In this document: in pieces, positions 9,922 through 22,420 of the stretch
Numbering within the stretch: position 1 is the first letter of the stretch
Layout of the letters: each line of letters opens with the position of its first letter
Assembly (NCBI GenBank): GCA_019787685.1
Contig: JAHNUO010000011.1
Coordinates: 1-64,000 of the forward strand
Length of the DNA stretch: 64,000 bases
Source of the DNA: Chiua virens
Lineage: Eukaryota; Basidiomycota; Agaricomycetes; Boletales; Boletaceae
Reading direction: 5' to 3'
The notes under the pieces: generated by a model
What the model was told of the DNA's origin: nothing
Seen by the model: the letters and a program-made list of their open reading frames with translations, nothing else
The model's database searches: none
Translations under genes and position numbers: made by a program

Positions 9922-12496
9922 CTAATCCTGTTTCACTCGCCACAATACTGCTGCTGTCGCGATGCTGACGACCAACACGCCTACGGCCGTCGTCAAGTTC
10001 AATTGTAGCTGCGAGAAATGAGTTATCAGAAGTAATAGATGCGACACCGTGAGATGACCAACAGCCCCAGATGTACGCAACGGCATCTCCGTCTTCGATC
10101 CAACGGCAACCGATAGAGGGTTCGAAGGTGGTTGTTCAGGCGAGTCTTTCACAGATGGTGCAGGGGTCATCGGATATTGGGCACCACGCCCGAGAACTCG
10201 GCTGCATGACTCTGGCTCACTGTCAACTATTGATGGAGAAGGAGATCGTGATCGTCGGTATTGATCCGACACCCGTCGCGAACCCGGATTGGACCCAATG
10301 TCATGGTCCCCGCTAACCGCCCCTTCTATCATTTCAATAGATGAGATAGGTGAACTTGATCTTGAGCGACTTCGCGAGGAGCTCGACCGACGACGCCGTG
10401 ACTTTGTCCGCCCCGGATTCGAAGCAACGCTGACAGGACTAGGGGGAGTCACTAGACCGCCACCACCATTGAGCTTGATATCACCGTTCGGAAACCGGTC
10501 GTGTCGTTGCAATGCCATGATTGATGCGATCCCAGCGTTCATCTTGGTATCCAATCCCAACTCTAGTGCCCGCGCCCGACTCTCCCATTCATCCTTGGCT
10601 TTGCTAAGTCTCTCCCTTTCTTGTGACCACTCCTCCTGAACAGCGCTCCATTGCCCTTCGACATTCTTCTTCCATTCGTTGAGCATAGTTGTCAAGGATT
10701 CACGTTCCGGATCACATGGGGGTTCGCGAACAGCCTTGAGGATCTCCGCCTGGGCAGCTTCCTGGGCAGAGTTTTGTTGCTGCAGCTGCGACTGGGTCTC
10801 CTGCACCAGTTCCTCCAATGCAACGATCTTGCACTGCAATTGCAATATCGTCGTCTGAGCGGCGGCATGCTGTATTTGCAGAGAGCTGTTGAACTCCACT
10901 GCTGTGTCAATTCGTCCGCTAAGCGCTGACAACCGCTCTGCCAACTCATCAATAACAGCCGATGTAGTGTCATGTGATTGTTGCAGGGGGGGCGACGTCC
11001 GATGTCTCCGCTTCGTGTCTGGAGAGTCCTCGTCATCCTCCACCATACCCATACCAGTGGGCTCTGGAGTTCGTGGACGACCGAGTTCCTCTCGACGGCG
11101 TCGGCGCTCTTCGTCGTCCTCTTCCTCTGGCACCAATTGGTCTTCATCCTCCTCCTCTACTCTCTCCAAACCATGTGGAACGATAGTATGGATGCTGGCA
11201 TTATCGTCGTCGTCTGCTTGATAATCACCGTTCCGCATATCATCGTGATGTTGAGTACCACGGCCAGATGGGGACCCTGCGACACGTCGTGACATATCCA
11301 GCTCGCGTTTCCGCTCGTCCATGACTCCTCGTAGCGAAGCAACCTCTGCCTTGATAGCTTCGTGCTCTGCGAGCATGTCCTCGAGGGCACGTACCTTATC
11401 GACGTGGGTCGCTAATGATGCTTGAGTCTCGTGGAGCTGGGAACGAAGTTCGTTGAGTATGTTGACCGGAATAGATCCGGAATCGGTGGGTTGGACGGGT
11501 TCATGCGCTGGTTGTGGTTGTGGAGGACGGACAGGTGGAAGATTGGGTGGATAGTGAGGAATATTTGGTGGCTGTGAGAGACGTTGTCAACAATGCTAGT
11601 ACGTCGAGTTCGTCACGACTCACCAAAGAGCCGCCTAAAGTATCATGGATGTCGTTCATCGCAGTCGTCAAGGAGTGCAGCTCTGCGCCGGTGTCGCGAC
11701 TTTTCTGGAGCTCGCCTTGGAGACGGCTCAATATATGGTCAAAGCTAAGACCGCTTTTCCCCGGCGGCCGCATGCTGCCGCCCATGCCGCCCATTCCACC
11801 AAGTGCTTGAGATTGCAAGGTGGGTCGACGCTGCGCCGGAGGAACGGCTTGCCCCTGTGCGAATGAGAATTGAGACGTAGCACCGGAAGTGCTCGGCTGT
11901 GAAGGGCCTCCAGAGATACTTGGTGGATTTTGCATGCGCTCTACACGAGCGGCGTCCTGAGCGTCCTCCTCAGTGAACACACAGAGCACACGAGCGGCGA
12001 CTTTATGGTGGATAGTAGTCTTGTTGTCCTCGCCGATGATGTCAATGCCGAATTCCTGAGGGCACGGACTGAGGGACGAGGAGATGAAAGGGGAGAGCGA
12101 CGTACTACGATGTCATCGTTTTTGAGTTCAAAAGGCTCGGATTCGACACCTTCTGGACTGAGACGTTCGCCGTTGATGAAAGTACCGTTGGAACTTTTGA
12201 CGTCTTTGATGAAGATCTAGAGAGAAGGGTGAAAGATGGAAATGGAGAAGGGAGAAGGGAAGTACCTTTCCGTTCTCCTCCCAGACTTCTGCATGCTGCC
12301 TAGAGAGGACTTTTGAGTCGAAGTAGCCGTTTCGCTCGGCAGGGACCGTTTTAGCGTTCGTTTGACGACCAATCTTTACGCGCTGACCGGCTACGAGGGC
12401 GATGTGTTTTGGAACGAAGGTGTCATTGAGTGGATAGAGGTAAAGAGCGGGGAAGGAGGGCTGGTTATGTGGCGACGAGAAGGGCGGTGGTGGCAT
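9922..12496 (-). CDS. FHA-domain tail-anchored protein, SLMAP/Far9-Far10 type
   Basis: Exons 12496-12266, 12216-12106, 12055-11624 and 11571-9922 read in phase. The N-terminal FHA domain shows [35 protein letters not shown] and [20 protein letters not shown], including the phosphothreonine-binding R, S-R-H and S-N-G motifs. A Gly/Met/Pro linker, long coiled coils (for example [20 protein letters not shown]) and a Ser/Arg-rich stretch follow. The last residues form one membrane segment ([18 protein letters not shown]) and RVKQD. This order is that of SLMAP, yeast Far9/Vps64 and Far10, and Sordaria PRO45, which anchor the STRIPAK complex to nuclear-envelope, ER or mitochondrial membranes. A further 5' exon is possible because no in-frame ATG lies upstream. 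Confidence 0.85.
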
Positions 12497-13245
12497 CGCG
12501 GTTGGACTTTTGGAGGGTCGACGTTGAGTTGCTTGGGCACTTGTCGCTGCTGAATTAAGTAATTATTCCCACGCTCTCAAAAAATAAAAAATAAAAAAGG
12601 AATTAACGGGTCACGTCGGAACACCCCCGTGTTTGCCCTTGGACTCCCCGGGATTTACAATCACAATACCATGCTGTTGTCAACCGCGTGGTTTCTTCAT
12701 GAATTCGACCTTTGGCAGTTCCGTCTTCTTGATTTTGCTATCACAGGTCGATGACTAGCCTTGTCAATGACGCCGGGCGAACTCAGCCCCTTTGATCAGT
12801 CCTCCCCACGTTTTGGGGGTGGGCGAAATCCCGGCGGTGGAGGTTAACGGTAGTTGCCGGCCTTTCGTTGGTGATAAGTCGCGCATCGCAATAGCTACGC
12901 AGCTGCTGGCATGGTGCTGGTCCAGGGAGCCTGACGCAGTCAGGCAATCTTGTGGTAAGCGTAGTACCTCATAATCGTCGCGTCCAACGATATAGATCCC
13001 TTCTATGCACGCCACACTTCATCAAATACTAAAACCCTGCCTCTTCTTACTCGGAATGACGTATGATGATAAGAGAATTCCGACTCTCGACCATTCGCCT
13101 CGTGCGGCTTCATATCGGTCTCTCTAGGCAGTCTGGGGACACGTTGAAAGTACTTCCCGACTAAAAGGTCCGAACTTCGAAACGCAGGGCCTTGACCACG
13201 ACGGTGAGTTGTAAACACCCCTTCTTTCCTTCCAAGAGCCCCACA
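12497..13245. other. intergenic between divergent genes
   Basis: A-rich tract at about 12578-12600; otherwise nothing recognised. It holds the promoters of the FHA gene and the aminopeptidase. Confidence 0.5.
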
Positions 13246-14789
13246 ATGCAGACCTTTGCTGTCTTCTTCTTCTTTCACCTTGTCTTCGTGTCTTCATTTT
13301 GGGAACCTCTTCAAAATCAACAGACCCCTCAGGATGATAGCATCGAGATTAAAGAGGCCAACATCGAACGTCTTCTAGCCGCTCATGATGATCCAGTCCA
13401 GGTCATATCTCTCGTAGATCCTGCGATTGCGGCAATCCTTGATGAACCAAGACTTCTTGATCTCTTTGGGGCTGAACCCATCTGGATGAGAGAGGGCGAC
13501 AAGCTACGTCTCAGGAAGCATGGAGTGCCATTTATCGATCTCACCAGGCACAAAGACCTTTTCACGTTGACGCCTTCCTCAAAAGACAAAGTCACAGGTG
13601 CGTGTGTTTTTTCTTCGAGTGGCATTCTAACTGGGTTCCTTGTAAGAGTGGCCCCCCCTCCGACATCGTGAGAAGATCAACACGGTCATCAAAAGTCTTC
13701 AGGTACAAGAGATGATGTACAATCTTGGCAACTTGACGAGCTTCTATAATCGTTATTACCTCTCCGAGCATGGGGCTCGTAGCTCTCGATGGATATATAA
13801 CAAGGTCCTTCAGGTAGGTTTCCAGGGCCTTGGCCGCCGATCCTGTGCTTTGCCTCACCACGTGCTAGATTATCGCATACGCCCCACCCAACGTTCATTT
13901 GTCCCTCGAAACGTTCACACATGAGTTCCCCCAAATCAGCGTGATTGCCCGTTTTGAGCCTAGTCGGGGACGATCTCGACCAAACCGTGCCATCAAACTC
14001 CCCGTCGTCATCCTTGCGTCACACTTGGATTCCGCCAACTACGACTTTCCACTGCTTTCGGCGCCGGGCGCCGATGATGGTGGATCTGGAACCGTCTGCA
14101 TCCTGGAAGCCTTTCGAGCGCTCGTTCAGGCTGGTTTCAGCCCCGAGGTCCCGGTAGAGTTTCATTGGTATGCCGCCGAAGAGGGCGGACTGCTCGGAAG
14201 CCAAGACGTTGCCTCGGAATACGTGTACCAGCGCAAGGACGTTGCTGCCATGTTTCAGTTTGTAAGTCGCTCCTATCCGCCGTAGGTTCGTATATTCATG
14301 GCTACGTCCCTCCTAGGATTTGACAGCTTATGTACACAAAGACGTGGCGACGCCCACGCTGACGTTCATCACCAACAACGTCGACACGCCCTTGACGACT
14401 TGGACCATGAAATTAGCCGAGGAATATTCCTCTTCTCCTGTTGCAGGGGCGGAATTATTGTACGTCCGCATTGACATCGATTGAGTCGTTTGAGACCTTC
14501 CACGCGCAATTGTAGCCCAGGTGGTATCTCTGATCATCTTCCGTGGCACCGCGCTGGGTTCCCAGTGGTCTTAGCTACGGAGGGTGACCCGGTCCGGACT
14601 CCCAACCCTTATATTCACACTGCCTATGACCAGACCATAGTAGAGGAAGGAGAGTTTTCTTTTGCGGTGCGTATCTAGGCTCTTCGCATCATGGTGGTGA
14701 CACTGACGCTAGTTCTACTGAAGCATGCTCTTGAGTTCGTCAAAGTAGCTGTTGGGTTTGCTGTGGAGCTGGGAGGATGGGATGAATAA
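13246..14789 (+). CDS. secreted M28 family leucine aminopeptidase
   Basis: Six exons: 13246-13597, 13647-13813, 13869-14261, 14317-14459, 14516-14666 and 14724-14789. A hydrophobic signal peptide (MQTFAVFFFFHLVFVSS) is followed by a propeptide. Zinc-site motifs of the M28 fold appear in order: ASHLDSANYDF (His), APGADDGGSGT (bridging Asp), WYAAEEGGLLGS (catalytic and metal Glu), DLTAYV (Asp) and NPYIHTAYD (His). The enzyme should remove N-terminal residues from peptides outside the cell or in the vacuole. A paralogue lies in opposite orientation at 63.2-64 kb. The fourth intron is placed so that the protein reads PGGISDHLPWHRAGFP, matching the SDH-x-x-WH block of the paralogue. Confidence 0.9.
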
Positions 14790-15054
14790 GAGCCCCCAAA
14801 ACTGTCGCTTGGTTGTAACAAATATGAATGTATTTGTCCGTGCATCAATTGTATGCACCAAATCTGACTTGTCTCCGTTCCATGTACAAAACTGAATAGA
14901 TCGGCATGGTTGTACAAAGGCGTGAGGTGTCTTTTCGTTTACTGAACCCCCTTTACCAGACTGCTGGTGATAAACCGAGTCCAGTGTTTTATCTTGAACT
15001 ATCGTACATTTTTACGTGACTCGTCTCTCCTTTCTTTCCCTAAGGGACGGGTAA
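14790..15054. other. convergent intergenic
   Basis: 3' flanks of the aminopeptidase and aldolase genes; nothing else recognised. Confidence 0.5.
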
Positions 15055-16105
15055 CTATTGACCACCAATAGCTTCATTCAAGTTACGAGTCACAGACTCC
15101 GTGATCGCACCAACGTCTGTCACCACATTGATCTAGGGGGCGACGATTTGCATCAGTTGGCTCAACAGCTCACAGAAGGCAATCAACAGACCATGTCAAA
15201 GCCTTCCTGTGCGCGTTTGAATGATTGTCTTCCCGAAGTGCAAAAGATGGCGCTGCAGTCATGGTTGAGCCACGCGTCTCGCTACGGATAATGCAGACAT
15301 ACCATTTCTTTCCTTTGTCGTGCGCAGCTTTGAGGATCTGCTGAATGACTTTTTCGACTTCGGGGTGCGGATCAGGCGATGGGGGAGGGAAACCGAGGTT
15401 CAACGACAAATCGTATGGTCCAATGAAAAGGACGTCTGTTTGTCCAGGTCAAGTAAACGATGATCCATGCAAAACTTTCTGACTGACCAATCCCATCGAC
15501 AGCAGCGATCTCCTCGACATTCTTCACACCCTCTCGTGTTTCTATCTGGATCATGATGGTGACATGTTTGTTGGCCGAGTTGAGATACTCCGTCGCGCTG
15601 ATCCTCCACACGTCTTGGGTGAACGGACTTCCAAAACCACGCCTGCCGTCTGGTGGGAAGCGGCTATCGGACACGACTTCTTTTGCCTTGGCTGCATCAG
15701 AGACCTATTAATATCGCGGGTAGTCAACACGTCGCGGTTGTTCGTTTCCCCAGCATCTCGCCATCGATGATCGATGATCGCGCACGCACCATAGGAACAA
15801 GGACCCCCCTCGCGCCAGCATCCAGCGCATACTTGATCTGCCACGAGGTACCCGTGCTCGTGCCCGTCGCGGGGATGCGGACGAGCGCGCTGGGTGCGTT
15901 GCTGCCCAGTCCGGTGATCGCCTGGATCGACTCTGCTGCGCCGGGCTGGAGCGACGTCAGTCCGTGTTCGCAGTCGATGATGACCCAGGACATGTGGGGG
16001 CTTGATTGTGCGACCGTCCGAGCGTGGATCACGCCGGGGAGGGTTACATGCGCCAAAGGCGGGCTTGGCGGCTTTGAAGGCCTGTGCGAGCGCGTGCGTA
16101 GTCAT
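15055..16105 (-). CDS. HpcH/HpaI-type aldolase with an N-terminal frameshift
   Basis: Class II pyruvate-type aldolase family (HpaI, 2-dehydro-3-deoxyglucarate aldolase and relatives; metal-dependent TIM barrel). Exons 16105-15790, 15704-15488, then 15435 down to the LNEAIGGQ end at 15055 with two more introns. Motifs: WVIIDCEHG, LVRIP, ALDAGARGVLVPM, GFGSPFTQDV, MIQIETREGVKNVEEIAAV (metal Glu) and DVLFIGPYDLSLNLG (metal Asp). The N-terminus MTTHALAQAFKAAKPAFGA is in another frame from VTLPGVIHART. The DNA reads GGCGCATGTAACC where GCATGGGTAACC (AWVTLPG) is expected, so two bases seem missing near 16047-16050. This is either a recent pseudogene or an assembly error. Confidence 0.75.
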
Positions 16106-16895
16106 GAGTCAAGGTTTTTGGGTTGTGGATAACTCACCCAAGGCGGTTTATGTACGTACTCGGATCAGCGAGTCATGGGACAATTATCGCGGGCCGCAGT
16201 GTGGAGTTACCTCAGGCTTGTGACCCTCGGCGACTGGCTTGAGTGCTTCTATAATATATATGGAATCTTATTGTGTACATACTACGACTTCAAGTTAGTG
16301 GTAGTGATGTCTCGCAAAAAAAGTAGAGATCTGAAGGATCATACTCACGCTTGCGATGCTTTGAGTAGTCATTCTGGAGAGTCCATGCCCTAGTGGCTGA
16401 TTACCGTGAACGCCGCTGCGCACGAACTGTAGTAGTAGACTGTTGTGAGAGCACGAACCCATATGGTCCGTGCGTCTGTGTTTTCGTATGGACACCATGT
16501 ATGTTACCGCGCGTCTGCTCGCTCGGTCTTGTATATAGTGGCCGCTCCGCTCGTCGCACTCCTTGAGATCCGCGGGCTTTGATGTCAGTGAGAGTTCTCT
16601 CAAGGTGTACAGCCTTGTTTGTAGGTTCATACCCAGACTCATACCCTGCCTTTGTTTCAGAACCTGCCGGCAAAGAAGCCAGCGCCGGCCCATCGGGATT
16701 ATATGAAGTCCTATCAGTGACGGCGAACTTGAACAAATCAACGCGTTCAGTGATACGATCCTATCACAACCACTCATGAAACACAGGTGACATGCGTTCG
16801 AATCACATTTCAGACACGATGCGAACGACGGGTGAGACGTTGTGCAAGCGCAAGCAGCGATCCTCGGTAGTCTAGAGATAAGGATACGCTGATAA
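16106..16895. other. intergenic
   Basis: Open frames on the minus strand here lack an ATG or family similarity. Nothing supported. Confidence 0.4.
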
Positions 16896-17959
16896 CTAGG
16901 CATGCAACGCTTGTCGTACACCACTCGTGGTAGGTGCTGACAGGGCGTCGGGTCCATGATTCCCATGTCTCGCCCGATACCTCCGTTCCGCCAACATCGG
17001 AAGCAGGCGACCTTCCCCTCTAGCGAGCCATTCGGTTATCCACGAAGCTCCGCGACCTTGGTCCTTCTTGGTCTTCTTGATATCCCTGAGCGCCTCCAAC
17101 AGCCATATGTCAGGTTTGACGGAGTAGCGAGCGCGTAAATTTTTTTCCTTGGGCTCGGGATAGGGCGTCGTTTCATTGAGAAGGGTCTGAAGGGCAATTC
17201 GAACATCTCTGCCGAGCAGTGACGCATGCTTATTCTTGCTCCGTAGACAGGCTGCGTAGAACATGGCACAACTGGCGGGATCATTGGTCACGGGAGAGAG
17301 ATTGTTAACGCCAAATAGCGACACCGCGGCGATGACGTTCTCCAACGGATATGTTCGATAGAGTGAATGAAGGAGGGTACGCGCAGCAGGGAATGACGAA
17401 AGCGGAAGACCATATTTTGGATGATCCCCGAAAACCTTGAGAGCAAGCAGAGGACAGTCGAGCTCTTCGCACCGACCTGTAAGACAAGTGTGATGAAGAG
17501 ATACGTTGCGCTGGGAAATAGACGTACGGACAAACATCTCCACATCAAGCGAGGAAAAAGAACTTCCTGATTCTCTCCAGCGAGGGAACATCTCTGAAAT
17601 GGCTTCGAGGTGTTCTGCCTTGCTCGCGAGCTGGAAGAGACGCAACCAGGCCGTGGCACGGACCTGACCCGCCTTGACGACTTTCACTCGGCCAGTACGG
17701 TCACGCACGAACTGGAGAAGTTTGTGAAATTGCTGTTCCCGGGAATTCGTGCACTTGGGCAGCGACGTGGTAGATAGGTCATCCTCACGGGCAGAGCGTC
17801 GAACTACACTTGCAAGTTAATTGGCGTCAAATAGATAAATAAAAAGGACGAACAGGGATGGGATACGTGAATTTGCTTCACCAAGACCGACCGATTTGCA
17901 AGGCGAGAAACATTGGCGGATGCATACCGCCTTGTAGCATGAACGAGAGCACTGGACAT
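16896..17959 (-). CDS. probable mitochondrial protein, family not recognised
   Basis: The ATG at 17959 opens a typical mitochondrial presequence (MSSALVHATRRYASANVSRL, rich in R, S and A with no acidic residues). The next exon reads REQQFHKLLQFVRDRTGRVK, then TAWLRLFQLASKAEHLEAIS, and after a 51-nt intron (GTACGTC...TTACAG) RCEELDCPLLALKVFGDHPK. The C-terminus is basic (EALRDIKKTKKDQGRG). The helical, repeat-like build resembles PPR-type organelle RNA or ribosome assembly factors, but I see no repeat clear enough to name. The first intron boundary could not be fixed in phase, so the 5' exon assignment is provisional. Confidence 0.55.
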
Positions 17960-19036
17960 GGACTCAGAGCAACTGCGAAGAAAGTTGCACAGCCACAAAT
18001 TGGGTGGTTTTTTTGAAACTGCCCAGCCAACAGTCCAAATACTCCGGATTTCCTCGAGCACAAGTAACTTAATGGTGCCTTCTCAAAGGACAACTTCCGT
18101 TGGCCTCTGCGTTCCACCAAGGACCAGGGATTCACCAACAGGGTCGCAAAATGTTGTTTCCAACGGCGTCGGAAAACAAAGTCCCGTCGGGGCACGCGTT
18201 TAGAAGCCTCGCAAATATATTGTAATTTTACTGCTATATTTCGGTAGGCCGTTCCCATGACATCAACGGATGTTGTCTAAGTAAATCCACCAAGCTGTCT
18301 CGTCCACGCAAGGGTCTTGATTCCCTAGTAATTATATATTTGATGGCCGCCATGGAAGCAGCACTCAGACTGGAAGGTAAGGATGTCCAAGCGCGAGGGT
18401 AGACTGTTGATCTGAGAACATCTATTGAGTATATGTCCCATGTGCTCGATGTGGCTATTAATCAGGGACGAATTCTCCACAGCTCGATCCGGGACGAGGA
18501 GAGTTGCATGGGGGTTTGATGCCGCCGCGGGATCACTAGGAATTGGTTACGGCAAGCGGATGCGGTGGTTGCCCGTCTCCGTCGTAAGGGTCCTTGTCCA
18601 AGGTGCCGTCTTGTTGTGCTCTGGTAAGCATGACCGCAATTGATGGGGCTTGACTGCTGTAGCTACCGAAGAATTCGAATTTTTGGAGGGTCCGAATCAA
18701 TTTTACGCCGCGGATCGGAAACCCGAACAGATCCGATACGTTTGGTCGGAGGCGAAAATGATGACAGCTCTCTTATCTGCTGTAACGTATGTGCCTTCCG
18801 CGTGCCTGTCGATGACCTTTCCAAACCTGAAGCCTTTTCAACTGTTGTTGGGCGCAAGTTTGACAAGATAACCATGTCCTCACATGTGTTAAACAAGTTT
18901 TATAGAGATATCCGCAGGTGCTCATTGGTTGATAGGAACTCCTCTCTAGCTTACTAAGCACCTCCTCTTATCTTGCCAAATTGCCCACTCTGCTGGGAAC
19001 TGAGCCAAACATGATTTAAATCCCACAGCACCGCCG
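17960..19036. other. intergenic, upstream of the ammonium transporter
   Basis: No supported gene. Two TTATCT (AGATAA on the other strand) GATA-factor-like motifs at about 18773 and 18969 lie upstream of the transporter, which would fit nitrogen control by an AreA-type regulator; that is inference from the motif only. Confidence 0.35.
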
Positions 19037-19038
19037 GG

Positions 19039-19047
19039 TATATATAA
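19039..19047 (+). promoter_or_regulatory. TATA box of the ammonium transporter
   Basis: TATATATAA lies about 95 bp upstream of the ATG at 19140. Confidence 0.65.
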
Positions 19048-19139
19048 GCTCAACGGGCTTCTTGCGAATCCTTCGCCCGCTTACACAGGATCATCTCCCT
19101 CCTCTTGCACATCGAATTGCTGGAGGCCCATCCCTCAAC

Positions 19140-20986
19140 ATGGTCAATGTAACCTACGATTCTTGTAAGTTATTCGAGGCTTGCTTATAATCCTTTTCCA
19201 ATGTTCTATTCTTTGCAGCGGGTGACCTTGAGTGGTCGAATTCATCCGGGTCCGGCGTATACAACCTGGGTGATATCGCTTGGACACTGGCCTCAACTGC
19301 CTTGGTATTCATCATGATTCCTGGCGTCGGTTTTTTCTACTCTGGTCTCTTGCGTAGGAAGAATGCCCTTAGCATGATCTACGTTAGCATGATGACTGCA
19401 GCCATGGTATCGTTCCAGGTGCGCCATACCTTCTCATCCGAGTGATATCATCTAATTCTAGTCCGATGCTAGTGGTTCTTTTGGGGATACTCCTTAGCAT
19501 TCAGCGAAACAGCCGGTCCTTACATTGGCAATCTGGGTAGGTTTTTCGTGGTCAGTCTGAATCTACTCTCACTTCCTTCCCAGATCATTTTGCCCTCATG
19601 AATGTGCTTGCCCAGCCGTCCGTTGGCAGTGCTCGCGTGCCTGCCATTGTTTTCTGTGTATTCCAACTTATGTTTGCCGCCATTACGTAGGCCGCCTTCC
19701 CACCCTTTCGCCGTTGGCACATGCCGCTGACACTGCCATTGCGCAGCCCAATGATTGCTATCGGCGCAGTTGCGGAACGGAGCCGTCTAGGGCCGCTTCT
19801 AGTGTTTGTGTTCGTGTGGTCGACAATTGTGTACGACCCAATTGCCTGCTGGACGTGGAACCCCCACGGTTGGTCGTATGTCCTGGGCGGTCTTGATTTT
19901 GCTGGTGGCACTCCGGTCCATATTTCTTCTGGTTCTGCGGCGCTGGCCATCTCACTTTATCTTGGCAAGCGTCGTGGTTACGGCACAGAGCGACTTGCCT
20001 ACAAGCCTCACAACACCACTTATGTTATCCTCGGCACAGTCTTCCTTTGGTTTGGTTGGTTCGGGTTTAATGGTGGCTCGGCTTTGTCTGCCAACTACCG
20101 TGCCACGGAGGCTTGTATAGTCACCAACTTAGCTGCTAGTGTTGGCGGCTTGACCTGGATGCTCTGGGTGGGTACTGCAGATGAAGATGAATATGAAAGT
20201 TGCTCACTCTCCTTGCACAGGATTGGCGCTTGGAACGCAAGTGGTCGGCAGTCGGCTTTTGTTCTGGCGCTATCGCTGGTCTTGTTGCCATTACTCCTGG
20301 CTCTGGATTTGTTGGTGCCCCAGCCTCAGTACTCTTCGGCTTCATGGCCGGCACAGTGTGCAACTTTGCCACGCAGTTGAAGTTCTTCTTCAAATACGAT
20401 GACACTCTCGATGTGGGTTTTTCTTGTCTACTCATTTCAATACCCATACTCAAGCCAACGCATCTTAGATTTTCGCCTCGCATGCTATTGGTGGCATAGT
20501 TGGCAACTTGCTGACTGGTCTCTTTGCCCAGTCAAGTATCGCAGGTGCTGATGGCATCACTTCCATCCCTGGGGGTTGGCTTGACCACCACTATAAACAA
20601 CTTGGAATTCAACTGGCGGATTCGGTTTCTGGCCTTTCCTACTCTTTCGTGGTAACCGTGAGTCAAATTCCTCCGCATGGCTCTTTCAGATTTCTGATCG
20701 CCCGATGTTTTTTCACCAGACCATCATTTTGTGGGTCATGCACTTCATTCCCTTCCTTCGTCTCCGTTGCGATGAGGAGACCGAGATCATTGGCGTTGAC
20801 GATGCCGAAATGGGCGAATTTGCCTACGACTACGTTGGGATCGAGGCTGAGCTTCTCCCCCGGCAGGAGTACAACAACAGCGCGAGTGGCGGAAGCCGCG
20901 AAATCCAACAAACTGTCTCGACCTCTCAGGAGAGCGATCATGAAAAGATTTCCAATGCCGTTCCCGTGCCGACATTGAATGCTTGA
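19140..20986 (+). CDS. AMT/MEP ammonium transporter
   Basis: High-affinity ammonium channel of the plasma membrane. Exons: 19140-19164, 19219-19418, 19473-19536, 19584-19686, 19747-20167, 20221-20412, 20469-20657 and 20720-20986, all in phase. About 11 membrane segments with family signatures: GDIAWTLASTALVFIMIPGV, FFYSGLLRRKNALSMIY, WFFWGYSLAFSE, GAVAERSRLGP, YDPIACWTWNPHGW, LDFAGGTPVHISSGSAALA (first pore His), WFGWFGFNGGSAL, AIAGLVAITPGSGFV and FASHAIGGIVGNLLTG (second pore His). The hydrophilic C-terminal tail (DAEMGEFAYDYV...) is acidic as in MEP proteins. No damage seen. Confidence 0.95.
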
Positions 20987-21621
20987 TAGGCGCATTATAT
21001 TTTTGTAGGCTGCGTAATAGTGGGATATGCTTCCACTGCCTCGACCTCTTTCCTTATATTTTATTTTGTTTCCTTGTTTGGCTGTATCTGGACAACACAC
21101 TCTAGCGCTTTAGGTATTCAAGCATTCAAATATTCACGCGCAAAGACATTTGTGATTTGCCCGAGCTATGAAATGACGCACGAGCACTCGTGGTTGAAAT
21201 CATTATCAGTACTTTCCCCACCATTTGACTGGAGAACTGTGCAAGACAAAGTGAGTTGGGCTGTGATTCAAGGCAGCCTTGTCATGTCAGCCTGCCGCGT
21301 CACATTTGTGAGAAGCGCGAGCCTCTTTCTGCAAAACTACAGATTCCATTTCGATTTCTTGATCAATTGATACTGTTGACAGTGGTTCAGCATCGCCTTC
21401 AAACTTCTTGAACGGACGCTTACCTTGTTACTTCAAGTTGTACGGTATCATACGACGTTCTATCGAACCTCAGGTTTGTCCTATGTACGCCAAGTTGCCA
21501 GGGGACTGGAATTACAAGATCTCTGAGTCCTCGGTTCGCATTCAGCGTAAACTCGCTGCAGTCTCCGCTGTCATACTTCCAAACTGCCGACTCGCTCTCA
21601 ACACAACTTCTGACTTTCAAC
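20987..21621. other. intergenic
   Basis: 3' flank of the transporter gene; no supported gene. Confidence 0.4.
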
Positions 21622-22420
21622 ATGTCAAATATCCCGCCTCCAAGTTTCGCCGACGTGCAATCACCTCCGCGGCCCCACACCTTTCCCAAAAAATTCAATA
21701 TCGTTCCGCACAATGTCGAAATGTTGGTTCAACCACAGCAGCTCAAAGGACACCTTTCTACGCTACGTACGTTTCATAACTTGCGGGGGATCATAGAGTC
21801 TGGCGATGTCACACGACTTCCGGTCGATGTTCAAAAAATGAAACCAGACAAACGGTGAGGTTGGTTTGTGAACATTGCCGTCGAGAGGTTCGTGCGGTTC
21901 ACCGTTCATTTATGCGGACCTGGGTGCTATATGACCCTTTGACAAGGTTCGACCGCTGGTGCCGCAGCCTCGGCGAGTAGTGGTTTGTAAACCTTGAATT
22001 GACACTTCCCCCGATCGATGTCCTTATGGTTCTCAACCCGATGTAATATTTTCTCGAATATGATATAATTTTCGTAGTTGACCTCCGGAATAGATGGTGT
22101 GCAAATACAGAGCGCATATCAGCATTGGGTCACTTGACTGTATTTCCGCCGGAGTATCTCGCCACTAGCATAGTATGCGGACTTGCTTGTCTCAAGGTGT
22201 CTAGGCGTCTCCTAATCTTCTCCTTGCCAACTTCCCCCGCCCTGATCGAGTTCGTAGTTGGGAAAGTCGCACAGGTACACCGTACCCCCCTTTGGATGCG
22301 GCAGAAGTCGTATTACACAAAAAGACCCAATGCCCGTATTGCCAAAAGTCAAGGACAATGATAAGCGCGGTGCAACGCGTTACGGTAAGCGCCGTCAGGC
22401 ACAAACACACGAGCTCGCAT
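21622..22420 (+). pseudogene. decayed GRDP-like (DUF1399-type) gene
   Basis: An ATG at 21622 opens MSNIPPPSFADVQSPPRPHT, then LRTFHNLRGIIESGDVTRLP. At 21856-21858 a TGA interrupts KR(W)GWFVNIAVERF, best explained as TGG to TGA. Further on LELTLPPIDVLMV is followed by LNPM, a TAA and YFLEYD, where the family has ...DVLMVWH-x-Y-x-LNP. RVRSWESRTGTPYPPLDAAE and TQCPYCQKS come next, again in shifted frames. The DVLMVWH-type motif and the later C-P-x-C block are those of glycine-rich-domain-like (GRDP) proteins common in Agaricomycetes. Stops, deletions and shifts mark it as dead. Ends are approximate. Confidence 0.6.

Noticed and set aside
16295..16966. 223-codon minus-strand open frame
   Set aside because: It overlaps the better-supported mitochondrial protein in another frame and has no family features.
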